Source: Branchiostoma floridae
Lineage: Eukaryota > Chordata > Leptocardii > Amphioxiformes > Branchiostomatidae
NCBI RefSeq assembly: GCF_000003815.2
Contig: NC_049996.1
Location: 14,769,327-14,833,326, forward strand
Direction of reading: 5' to 3'
DNA: 64,000 bases
Part shown: piece by piece, positions 13,801 through 24,388 of the stretch
Layout: every line of letters starts with the position of its first letter
Position numbering within the stretch: the first letter of the stretch is position 1
The notes under the pieces: model-generated
What the model saw: the letters and a program-made list of their open reading frames with translations, nothing else
Told to the model about the DNA's origin: nothing
Database searches by the model: none
Made by a program: the position numbers and the translations under genes

Positions 13801-15547
13801 TCCCAGTTTCAGTAGACAGACAATCTCCCTGTCTGTACTCTCCCCCGTGGCCAGTCTGAGAGCAGCAGCGAAACTCTTCTCTGCCTGGTAAAGGTTACCA
13901 ATTTCTAGCTGCTGAGTCCCTGTCTTCAGATGTTCTAAATAAACATAAACACAAGCTTGTCTATTAAAAATGCAAGTTGATAAAAAGTTGTACATAATCA
14001 ATAAATGTTAAATACAGTTAACAAAGTAGTTGTATGTAAATATACATAAACACAGATTTTGCATTTTGAGACATAGGAATAAATTTTTATGCAGTTTCTG
14101 ATGGGGTTGCTAGAGGTGCATTATATACAATGTAAATTACCCCCCAACTCATAAAAGATCATAAAATGCTTTATCCCTAGGACCTAGCATCAATTCATTA
14201 GATTTGCACCAAGAAAAGACATTCACATTGCAAAAGGTATAGTAGGACAGGTTCTTTAGAATCCATATTACTGTAAATGCAGAAATGGTCGCGGTGGATT
14301 AATATTCGCGGTTTTCGCGGCGGCCGCTTCACCGCGAATTTAAAACCACCGCAAACATTTTTCCATAAGGCCACACCAATTTAATTTCTTGGTTCACGAA
14401 TTTTTTCATAAAAAATATGGAGCGAGAGGGCGAAATAAAAATAAAAATAAAAATTGTAAAATGGTTGGGGTAAAGTGAATGGCTAATCCAAAACATAAAG
14501 AAAAAAAGTTTTCAGCTTGAAAAAAGTACAAAAACACTATTATTGTACAGTAACAGCACCTGTACCCACACTTTAAGGAGCTTATTAATTATAATATAAA
14601 GGCCAATTTGCTACACCAGAAAGTTGGTGAATGGTTTCATTAATGGCGAAAATTTGCTGAGTGGTAATTTTTATTTTTCATTTTTTTTTTCCAAAAAATA
14701 GGAGCGAGCGAATCCGTGAACCAAGAAATTAAATCGGTGTGGCCTAACAGTATAAAGAGACTACAATGCATGGTGCTACTGCGAAATTAAAACCACCGCA
14801 AAAAGTCCATTTTCCCGCTACCGCGAAATTAAATCCCCGCGAACTTAAATGCATTTACAGTATCTTTAACCGGGTATACGACCCCGTCCTCGGTAGAAAC
14901 GATTCTCCCCTGATGAAACTTTCCCGTTGTCCCCTTTAAGGCTTTACCACAACGAAACTTCCCCAACACGTCATCATATAACAAGTGCCTAAAACATTGT
15001 CCCGCCGACATTGTAGATGGTGAAAACAAATATTCGCTATTTACATGACACTATATACATGATGTGAACATTTAATGGCACATATTCTGTTTGTCATCAA
15101 AGAATACGAACTCAAACAACTAGGGTCAAAGGTCTGAAAACCGGGTGCCGCACCCTGTTTTCGTTTTCGGGAGGCCCTTACACATGTACAAAAGTTTGCT
15201 GTCAAAATGACGCCCCTTCCTTAAACTCACCATTCATAAAGAGAGAGCCTTTGGAGCTTGTAGAAGCGTATTTGTCTATAAATCAAATTCATTATAAATT
15301 TGGCATTTGTTTGATCCTTTAATAATAAAGGGCCCTTAAACTATCTGGGACCGTGTCATGTTTTTACTGTGACATGTGGATTTCGCTTCAAAATCAACAT
15401 AGACTTCGCTTCTTAACGCATTCTTAAACGTATACTTAAAGGACCTTTGGCCCACAAACCTTCAAATTCAGATGTAGAGAAGTCTTCAGGGTGTGAAAGT
15501 CCCGGTTTTGTCCCGTTACTTGTTTGGGACAGCTGATCGGCAGCCAT
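7802..15547 (-). CDS. GlnD-like nucleotidyltransferase fused to TPR array
   Basis: Minus-strand exons 15547-15460, 13934-13798, 13364-12612, 12227-12056, 11617-11430, 10768-8554 and 8148-7802 join in frame (3900 nt, 1299 aa). The start is the first ATG of the open first exon ([12 protein letters not shown]). A short N-terminal TPR-like helix pair lies at aa ~30-75. A nucleotidyltransferase core at aa ~284-302 reads [19 protein letters not shown], which fits the GS-x-x-R-x-E...P-x-S-D-x-E signature of GlnD/DUF294 proteins. A helical segment at aa ~480-570 resembles the substrate-binding domain that follows DUF294 in bacteria. A dozen or so kinesin-light-chain/NPHP3-type TPRs run from ~640 to the C-terminus. 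Between them (8600-8790) is an imperfect internal duplication containing [11 protein letters not shown] twice. Substrate unknown; activity is inferred. Confidence 0.88.
11163..11336. mobile_element. Foldback MITE copy (family A)
   Basis: Intronic. The two halves are inverted copies: 'ggttatgattttggaaacgg' near the left end and 'tccagttgcatgagtaactg' near the right, closing with 'tacctggctgtctaac'. Related copies occur near 18.1, 20.35, 44.0, 44.3 and 57.5 kb. Confidence 0.75.
14269..14862. mobile_element. MITE (TACTGTAAATGCA family) with nested insertion
   Basis: In intron 1 of the TPR gene. Its ends match the 7072 element (TACTGTAAATGC and GCATTTACAGTA), and its arms carry 'accaccgcaaa' and 'ccgcgaatttaaa' style GC-rich repeats. 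The element is interrupted by a second transposon at 14369-14744. Confidence 0.88.
14369..14744. mobile_element. Nested TIR element inside the MITE
   Basis: A 376-bp non-coding element with about 30-bp inverted ends that begin GGCCACACCAATTTAATTTC, mirrored at the right end. It is flanked by TAA on both sides (14366-14368 and 14745-14747), a probable 3-bp target duplication. Removing it restores continuity of the outer MITE relative to the 7072 copy. Confidence 0.85.
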
Positions 15548-17299
15548 CTTGGACTCTTCAGGGGACCCACCACTAGTTACCGAGGGGGGAGGTGTTCACG
15601 ACAAGCATGCACGTCTCTTAAGTATAGCCTCGTGCAATAAAGACAAGTCTATATTTGGATGCCGTCATTATCATTAAGTGCAAAATGTATTCGAAAATGT
15701 AGACTAGATCATGCTAGCATAGCTTAAGTAAAACGTGGAAGGACTTTCGTTTTCGAGCGATATCTTGAATGGTGCTATAGTTGCGTTAGTAGTTCAGGCA
15801 TGTCGTTACTGCCTTAGGGGGGATATTCTGTTCAACGAGAGAGGATCTGTTAAGAAACAAATCGGGAATTTTTTAACACATTTTTATTGATGGCATGGTA
15901 CAAAGTTGGTAACGTTACGTTATGACGTACTAAGTACGGTATTCCCTTTGCTAATATATACATAACATACAGGAAAAGAAACTAGTTTGTATAATACTTA
16001 GTTTTACACCTTTCTTGTTGCTTAGAACATAATGCTATACCACAAAAATTTCCATTGAATCTGTACAAAATTAAACGTTTTCCTAAGTTGACTGAGTGCA
16101 CTTTTGATAGTCTTTATTGCAACATGGTTGTCATGCAACATACGATAGAAACATGGTCTAACACCAATTTGTTAAACTAGCTAAAGGCCTTTCCATACCA
16201 TATGGTGTATGAGGCGGCACCTTTGTTTCTTTTGCCACACAGCCATGCATTAAGTACTACAAAGGTGTGTGTAGAACTGATCTTTTGTCATAAAAACGTG
16301 TGAATATCCGAACAATTTTTCATTGATCTGACTGTCTATCGCAGACGCCGGCCTCCTTTGAAAATGAACCAGTCCAATATATCCCGAGCGATACATGTAC
16401 CCAATGTGCCTCTGACGAACACAATGCTAGCTTTACTCTAGAGACATACATGTCGTTTACAGATGCTTTCTTTGTAAGACATTTGAGTACAAAGGCATAA
16501 TACATTCATATGGCAACAATGATCAACTCTTTGTAGATTTGATATTACAGAACTTGATTGCTTTTTGACGGCTACCTTATTTTCTTTACTTTCTGCTTGG
16601 TAATTCTTTCTTTACATACGTGCAACACACTGCGCTCATGAGGTAGAGTTCGTCTTGCAGCTTGGGATTTTCCATTTTTAGAGGGACAAATATCCCAGTT
16701 TTCTGTCCCTGGCTCTCCTTTGAAGTTTCCTTCAGTCTATCCTGACTTTCTACAAATATCCCCTAGCCCAAAATATTATATATATTTCCAGCGTATTCAG
16801 CGCTTCTTGGCGGTTCTTCAAGGGCAGATGCATTCTTGTCATTCACTGCATGTATCCTTGGCTTCCATTGTGATAATTGGCATTAAGTACTGAGTACTGT
16901 GTAGCTTTTTTTTCTCTCAAGTTCGTGCTTTTCCTATCACTCAACAACAAATTAATGGTTTCTGACATGAGCATCTTGTATAAGACGCCAGCGGTGCTTT
17001 TGACAGTCATCCATCGCTGCACTCACTAGACGTCTCTTATCATCAATGGCGTCACCATCCTACGTCCGTCTCCAAAACAAACTACGGTGTTCCTGCCGAT
17101 ACCTCCGTATAGTGCCATGTACAGGTCCTCTACATCGAAGTTTTAGTCCGATCTGAATCAACAACGGTTGTCAAACGGTTGTTTCTTGTATCTTAGTAAG
17201 TACATTGCAGACCGCTTATCCCTTCTAAAGTCCAGATCCTTTGAAGAATATTACGACAGATCTGATTGGTAGAGTTATTCAGGAGTGAGCCATTTTTTT
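15548..17299. other. Intergenic: TPR promoter side and Kelch 3' region
   Basis: No gene seen. It should contain the TPR gene promoter near 15.55 kb and the 3' UTR of the Kelch gene. TTTATT at 16113-16118 is a candidate reverse-strand AATAAA for the latter. Confidence 0.5.
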
Positions 17300-20200
17300 T
17301 CACGTTACGCTATTGGCTACTGCTCTCTCTGGGTGGGCGTGGTCACAGTTAGAAGTGACACACTGCGGCAGACGGAGGACACTGCAGCCCACCCCCGTGC
17401 AGGGCTCCGGCAGGTCAGCAACTTTCTCCCACCTGCAACACAAAACGTCATCTCCGCGTCAGTACACATCTCGTATAACGCTGTTTCAATTTTCACCCTT
17501 AACCCTATCGTTGTGTGGCTCTCCCCAAACACTGGAGAGAGTTTGGTAGAGACTAGCAGAAGTCAGCCGTGCCCAGTGTAGAATAGTCGTACGTCCGCGG
17601 GCGATGCCCTTGGTGCTGAAAACGATGTCCCTTTGTCACTGTCCCTCAGCGCACGCGACCCCCCCGCGATGTTATGGTCTACATTATTGACAGGATGTTT
17701 AGGGATATCAAGTCAACGGAAGTTGGTTTAAAACTGAAGTATTTTTAAATGTTGCAGTTCAAATAGATCAATTGTTAGTTACATGTATAAATAAACTGAA
17801 AGTGGCCTGGGGCCCCGGCGGCTCTACCTGGCACTGCAGCAGATCTGTTTTAAATTTGTATTTCGTTTGTTCGTTGATAGGTCATAGGCAGCTTTCGTAT
17901 CTGAAATGTACGTTTGGAACCCCTATCGACTTTCTTTGTATCTGCAGGTGTATGTTTGCCAGAATCTTTGAAACAGGATAACTCAAGAAGATCAGGTGGA
18001 TGGATTCGCCTGTCATCCTCTATTAGGTAACACTCCACAGCCCTACCAACTGTATTTGTAACTGCAAGTGTGTTTTTTGCCAGCGACTTTATAACAGGAT
18101 CAGACTGTGACTGACAGTGTCACTGATGAAAGACACCGGATTGTGTCTGAAACGTCTGACCGTTTCCAAAATCATATCCAGTTGCTTGAGTCACTACTAT
18201 TTGGCGTATATTACATGTATTACCTGGATGTCTAACCTTCATCGAAGGATCAGAATGGTATAACGGATTCACATGTCTTCCTCCGGTAGTTAACACTCCA
18301 CAGACGTACGTTTGGGACCCCTAACAACTTGCTTTGTAACTGCAGGTGTGTTGTTTATCAGAGACTTTATAACAGGATCAAAATGGTTTAATTTATTCAC
18401 CTGTCCTCCTCCGGTAGATAACACTCCACAGATTTGGAGAACTCGTCCCAGCTGTACCCGCCTATGATGAAGAACTGTTTTGTATTTCGTTCGTTGATGA
18501 AGGTCAGACATCCAGGTACTTACTACTTACTGTAATGATACACCAAGGTGAATATGAATATGTACCTGTCGTCCTCCGGTAGATAACACTCCACAGACTT
18601 GGAGAACTCGTTCCTGTCCCAGCTGTAACCACCGATGATGAAGATCTTCCCCTCGTACACCGCTATTCCCGCCTCGCTTTTAGTACACAGCATCGGAGAC
18701 GTTCTGTGGACAGAAAAAATATCTTTTCGTTATACTATGTTGTTGTTTTACCCTCGTACACCGCTATCCCTGCCTCGCTTTTAGTACACAGCATCGGAGA
18801 CGTTCTGTGGACAGAAAAATGGATGTTCCCGTTATACTATATTGTTGTTTTTACACAATTTCTTGGTTGATTCAACTGACTTATATTGGAGAAAACAGAA
18901 AAGACACATCACGAAAAGAACCAAAGGCATAATTGCCGCATAGAAATGTAACCCAATGGATAAGTAGACTTTCTTCCCCACAACCACTTATATCTTTAGT
19001 TTGGTGAGCTTACAAGTATTTGCTTATTCCTTTCGTTGTTTGTATTGTGCTGTGTTGATACTATCTATTCCCTTTACTGATGCATTTTGAAGATTTAAGA
19101 TTTTGTCTACATAACAAACGAAACGTCAAAATCTACAATATTTTATCAAAACAGTAAATGAATAGTCAAATCAATGAGGTTTTATCAAATCTACAATAAA
19201 CTCTATACATTGTAGATTCATTTATTGCTATACAAATTACCCTGCTTGCTTACTTTACAACCATCTCTATTAATTCGTTTGTTTTTATATATTAATGCCA
19301 TGCTTACTTTGCCCACTGTTGTGTACTGGGGTCGTAACACTCGTCCTGAAGAACGCCCCGGATGCCACTTCCGTTTTCACACGTCCCGCCAAAGACGTAT
19401 ATCCGGTCGTGTGATGACGTCATGCAGTGCCATCCCCTGGCCGTGGTCATGGCGGTCATGTTCTCCCACCGGTCAACCTCAAGGTTATATCTTCAAAGGA
19501 TTAAGAAGGAAATCAATGAACATATGTGTACGGCTAGGATTCTGAAATAAATGCTAGAAAACACCAGCTCAAAAGCAGTACAAAAACATGCGATCAAACA
19601 TGTACATTCCATGCCACAGTCACGTTTTCAAACCGAAGTCCGGGTCCTGGCCAAAAAAAGAAAAACGTCAGAATAAAGCCAATCACTAATTGTGAGAACA
19701 TCGGCAGAAGCCAGATGTGTCCAGTGTAGAATAGCGCTGCGTCCGCGGGTTATGGCCTTGGTACTGAATATGATGTCCCTTTGCGCGCGCTACACTCGGG
19801 GATGTGCCAGGTCTCCCGTCCAGGTGAATGGTACAAATTACCGTTTGACTGATATGGTATGGAGGTATGCCAGGCCTCTATCCGGGTGATTTTAAGTGAA
19901 TCACTCCATGAACATACATATATACAGAATTGTACATAAATTTACCTCTGAAATGTGCTCTGGAAACTCCCGTTGTACCCCCCGGACACGTACAGGTAGC
20001 CTTTGTCCACACAGACGGCGTGACTCACCACGGGCTCGTCTAGCGACGCCACGTACGTCCACTCGTCTTTATGGGGACTACAGAAAGGAACAACACTTAG
20101 GTATTACTCGAACTTTATAGCTATTTCAGACAAACGTGAGACGAATTCCAAAAACAACAACTTGGAGTACATGTTATGATCAAGATCCACAGTACATCAT

Positions 20201-23200
20201 CTGTTACGGTAAATATCAAGCTTTTGTGTACGGACACTTGATGTGTAAGCTTTAGTTAAAGAGAACTCTTTTAAGAGTCGTAACTTTAAAATCGTAATAT
20301 GTCGCGACGAATTGAAACTTTTGGGGAGGTACGTCGATGAAGGTTAGGCATCCAGGTAAAAAAGCAGTTACTCAAGCAACTGGTTATGATTTTGGAAATG
20401 GTCAGACGTTACAGATAACAGCCGCTATTTTTCGCTACTGACATTTTTGGAAAATATACCGTAAAAGATCAATAACCTTGTTTTATCTCATTAAGCATAG
20501 CTTCGATTTTTCTATCTTGTAATCCACAGCTGTTTTCTTTCAGTAAGTCCTTCCACCGACCCCAGCTGCTCACAATCATACTGTCGTACGTACTTGTATC
20601 GTTCGACCGTCGCCAGTTTGTCGGCGTCGTTCCTTCCCGCCACGGCAAACAGCTGGGTGCCGATGGCGGCGAGGTGGAAGTCGGTCCTGCTCTCCAACAT
20701 GGACGCCGTCTGGAACCACGAGTCCTGTTGGGGGTCGTACCGGTGCACTTCGTTCGTGGCCGTCAGGCGGCCGAGATGACTCGTACACGAGCCACCTGGA
20801 AAGATAAAGTAATGATAATTCATTACTCAGCTAATTCTACACTCACATTTCTAAACCAGGGCACTGTGAAAACGGAAAGTGTTTATCAAGGAATATTCAC
20901 AAATCAAACACAAGACTAATTATTTTCGTTTTGTCTGTTTTTGTTGTCTTTCATATCATACTTCTCGTTTCTGAAAGCTTCCTGGCCTGGCCAGTTTCGG
21001 GAATGTGACCGAAGCATATCCGACATCTTTCGAACCGCAGTCGTCCCTACTCAGTAAGATGCATTTGTTCTCATTTCATCACTCTACCAATTACAAAGAA
21101 CTTAATAATCCAATGATTTACCTAGCTCATCAAAATATTCAGAGATCTCATCTGCTACGTATATGAAGTTGCCTAGTACGGCCATGACCTCGAGACACTA
21201 ATGGTAGGTTCAACCCCCTACTGCAAGGTGGCGCTATAGTGAAAAGAATGCAGTCCCAAAATGTGACTAGGTAACGTTATGTATCCCCCTCAGCAACAAA
21301 CTTCGCAAGTTATTCAGGGACCTCACCTGCCACGTAGAGGAAGTTGCCTAGCACGGCCACGCCCTTGTGGCTGCGTGGCCTCTCCATGGCCGTGACCTCC
21401 CGCCAGGACGACCCTCCCGTGTCCAGGAACTTGACGCTGCGGATGAGAGTCTCGCTGGCCCGGGAGGACGGCTCGCCGCCCACTATCACCAGGTGACTGG
21501 ACGTGGAGCGGACCTGGGTACGGAGCGACTGCATCACGGGCTGTCTGAAATTTGGGGGAAATACGGAGTTTTAATCTTTTCCTCCGTGTGAAGAAAGAAA
21601 AGAGGAACATACGACTAGACAAAATTGTCGACAACTATGATACGCAACAATTGATGGTAGGAAAGCAAACTTTAAGGCTCTCTGGCATTGGTATATTTTG
21701 TCGACAAAAATGCTCTCTTGGTTTACTCCTTTCTTTTTTGTCCTCCTCTCTCTTCTCCTTTTTCTTTTCGGATCCCTCCCCCTCTCAACTTTGTTTCTCT
21801 TTGTCTTGTTACTTCCACTCCCTTCTTTTCTTCTTATTTCTTGCATGCTCTCTGTCTTTTTGTCTCACTCTCGTACTATGTCTGTCTGTCTATCTGTCTG
21901 CCTTTCCCTCCCTCCCTCTCTCTCTCCCTCTATCTATCTATTTCTCCCTCCCTCTCTCCATCCCTCACCTGTGCGGCAGGACGTGGTACGTGAAGGTCTC
22001 CTGCAGAATGCGCATGCAGCTGACGTCAGTCTGCATGAAGCCCACGGTCTGTACCCGGTCCACCAGCTCTGCAGGCGACATGAGCGGGAACCTGACACGT
22101 GACATCAGCTCGCTCATGTGCTTCTGACGGGATGCGTTGTACTCCAGCCACTTCACAACGGCTTCAAAAACCTGCAGAACAAAAATGATAACGCTGCAAC
22201 ACTCTGGTCTTCTTCAGGATAGGATAGACCAATGGAACGAATAGAATCCCTTGTTTTATTTCGAATGGAATCAATTGTTCTATTTCAGATAGAATCTCCT
22301 GTTCTATTTCGAATAGAATCTCCTGTTCTATTTCAATTTCTATTTCGAAGAGAATCTCCTGTTCTATTCCGAACATCTTCAAACAACGTGCATAACAGGC
22401 ATGGCCGCCGCCTGATGACTTTGATTTTGCTTTTCATGGCCCCAAGACCAACTCAGAACGGGCCGGGCTAAAGAAAGAGACTATGCCGTTTTGTTGCTAT
22501 TACTGTGCGTTTGGTCAACGTCTAATACCCACCTCTATCTCGGAGCACGTGCAGAGGTCGTCGCTCTCCAGCAGGGCGGACAGCTCGTCGATGCTGAGCC
22601 GCTGGAAGTCGTCTTGGTCCGCCAGCACGGAGAACCGCCGCAGCATGAACCTGTATACAACAAAAATGTCATCATATGATATATGCGCGTGAGATAGTGT
22701 ATGGCACTGTCGGTAATGCTTCGGTCACAACTGCGCTGGTGCCCGTCCGGGGTGTAGCCCCGGCCGGACTCTGAAGCCACATATTTGTCCGGATACATCT
22801 CGCTGATTATGCGTAGGTCACGGCGTCTATCTGTCGCCGTGCCCCGGCTTGATTTTAATTCCGAGTTTTTAAAAATCCGAAATATAGCCCGGTAGCCGGT
22901 TCCAAGTGAGGGAAAAGAGTAAGATGTGAGATAGTGCATGGCATTGTCGGCGAGGCCTACGTCACATTTCTAAACAGCTTTCGGGAACGAAAATCATGAT
23001 CTAAAAGACGCCAGTGGATGAGTAGGGGTATATCGTGTCAGTACTGCACACATTGTTCATTAGTCACATGCATGTGGTTTGATGTTAAGTACCTTATAGT
23101 TCATAGTGCGAGCGCTCGGAACGACAATATTTCTCTGCAAAAAAGTACTTTGGGTTAATATTTATGTCTGTAACGTTATGTACTTATGTGGAATAAAGCC

Positions 23201-24388
23201 AATACAAACGAACCTATCCACCACACTGCGCAGGTCCAGTAGGCTAAAGGTCTGCGCGATTTTCCCGATGTCAACACAGTTGTCCACGTCCACGATGGAG
23301 ATCAGGTACTCGTGACAGAACTGCACAACCTGTAGGGGTAAATTTCACCAAATAACTCACTTCTAAAGGGCCGATACCTCAGTTAGAACTGCCCATAGGA
23401 AAGCATGTTGAAATGCACTGAAACGAGGCTTCATAAAAGTACTAACCCTTACTTCAATCTTACAAATTCTTCTCCACAAGAAAGTCACAAGGGTCTTATT
23501 TAAAACAGGTGGTCAAGCAGCTCAAACTCTGACACACAAAAAACAGCTATATGGAAAGAAACTTCATCCTTGACCCCGGTTTTCTGTTGTATCCATCCAC
23601 TGACTTTCCGCCAACTAGTTTCATAAACTTATGACCTCAACAAATTTTGGCAAAAACGGGAAAGCCTCGATCCTACTTGTTCCGTCTAAACCGTCCACCG
23701 ACCCAACGTCTAAATGATTACTTCCTCTTTCAAATTATTTGCATTGAAGGGGGAAGTCCAATGTCGAGAATATCGAGCGCACATAACATATCATTTAAAC
23801 GGTGGCATATTGATGTTGACATCGTTATCATGGCTTAAATGTGGACCTAGCTCACACTTTGTCATAAAAACGTTAGAAACAGACGTGTATCTCATGCATA
23901 AAGTACTATCTTATAATGACATGTCACTGTCAGCATGGTATTAGCAAACAAGTATTTGAGTACAATAGATCATGCCTAGTATGATAAAGAATACTTCACC
24001 CTACCGCAGATATTTGCAGGTGGTTGGCAGTGGTCAGCACGTCCTGTACCGTTTCTGAGTTGAGCGTGATCTGAGACGTGTACATGTACTGTACAACATT
24101 CTCCAGTCCGCTGTATGGCACTCCTTTGATCTCCACAGTGTCTTGGTTACACTCTCTCATTCCACGGGTGAACATGGCACGAAAATAGTCGCTACAGGAA
24201 GCGAGGATGTTCTTGTGCGCGGGGATTTCTTTCCCGTCCACGATGAGCGTGATGTCGCAGAGGAGGGCGTCGGTGCGGAGTGTGTTGAGGTACCGAAGAA
24301 CCTCGCCGCTGTGCCGCGATGAGGAAAAGGTCCGATCGGCGGGGAGTGGGGAGGGGAGGGTGGACTCGGTGCTCCCAGCAGTAGCCAT
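17300..24388 (-). CDS. BTB-BACK-Kelch protein, Cul3 adaptor type
   Basis: Ten minus-strand exons: 24388-24005, 23329-23214, 22650-22533, 22171-21969, 21544-21327, 20795-20594, 20077-19946, 19490-19308, 18703-18566 and 17432-17300 (stop). They join in frame to 608 aa, the usual length of the family. The BTB domain (aa ~25-128) contains PAHKNILASCSDYFRAMF; BACK spans ~129-275 with RVRFPLMSPAELVDRVQTV. Six Kelch blades follow, with GG-type strands VIVGGE, LYVAGG, LFAVAGRN, LYVSGGYNG, IYVFGG and IFIIGGYSW. The closest vertebrate relatives by motif are KLHL9/13, with KLHL22/26 also similar, so no symbol is given. The expected role is a substrate receptor for Cullin-3 ubiquitin ligase. Introns hold copies of edges of exons 5 and 9. 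Confidence 0.92.
17560..17665. repeat. Interspersed repeat, related to 19690-19905
   Basis: Shares 'ccagtgtagaatag', 'cgtccgcggg' and 'gatgtccctttg' in the same order with 19690-19790, about 2.1 kb away. Part of the second copy (19855-19905) also resembles 52560-52600. Not a recognised family. Confidence 0.6.
18000..18480 (-). repeat. Decayed copies of the Kelch exon-9 3' edge
   Basis: Reverse-strand segments at about 18410-18480, 18285-18310 and 18010-18045 repeat the end of exon 9, encoding SVECYLPE and the AG|GT donor. The first copy still reads FIIGGYSW...SVECYLPEEDR; the others have stops or are truncated. They lie downstream of the real exon 9, in intron 9. Confidence 0.85.
18085..18250. 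mobile_element. Foldback MITE, right half (family A)
   Basis: Carries 'aacgtctgaccgtttccaaa', 'atccagttgcttgagt' and 'tacctggatgtctaacc' in the family order. A left-end fragment lies at about 18498-18525 and another left half at 20335-20425. Confidence 0.7.
18751..18837 (-). repeat. Copy of the Kelch exon-9 5' edge
   Basis: About 70 bp repeat the first part of exon 9, including the reverse-strand CACAG acceptor and coding for TSPMLCTKSEAGIAVYEG. It sits in tandem just upstream (in transcript sense) of the real acceptor at 18703. Confidence 0.88.
19690..19905. repeat. Interspersed repeat (second copy)
   Basis: Related to 17560-17665 at its left part. The right part, with 'gccaggcctctatccggg', resembles 52560-52600. 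Intronic. Confidence 0.55.
20335..20425. mobile_element. Foldback MITE, left half (family A)
   Basis: Begins 'gatgaaggttaggcatccag', then 'cagttactcaagcaactgg' and 'ttttggaaatggtcagacg'. The inverted partner half is missing. Confidence 0.7.
21120..21190 (-). repeat. Copy of the Kelch exon-5 3' edge
   Basis: Matches 21312-21365 with substitutions: 'attcag', 'gaagttgcctag' and 'acggcca' occur in the same order. It lies downstream of exon 5 (transcript sense) and contains a degraded donor region. Confidence 0.75.
21735..21965. repeat. Pyrimidine-rich low-complexity intron segment
   Basis: C/T-biased sequence with TCTG and TCCC runs. It abuts the donor of exon 4 of the Kelch gene. Long minus- and plus-strand readings through it are not coding. 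Confidence 0.9.
22225..22380. repeat. Minisatellite, ~27-bp unit
   Basis: About five imperfect repeats of 'agaatctcctgttctatttc' in Kelch intron 3. Confidence 0.85.

Noticed and set aside
14829-15029. 66-aa minus-strand ORF in TPR intron 1, possible alternative first exon
   Set aside because: Its end runs into the MITE, and no donor gives the phase needed to join exon 2 without ad hoc choice.
21552-22127. 191-aa Ser/Phe/Leu-rich plus-strand ORF
   Set aside because: Translation of the pyrimidine-rich intron plus antisense of a Kelch exon.
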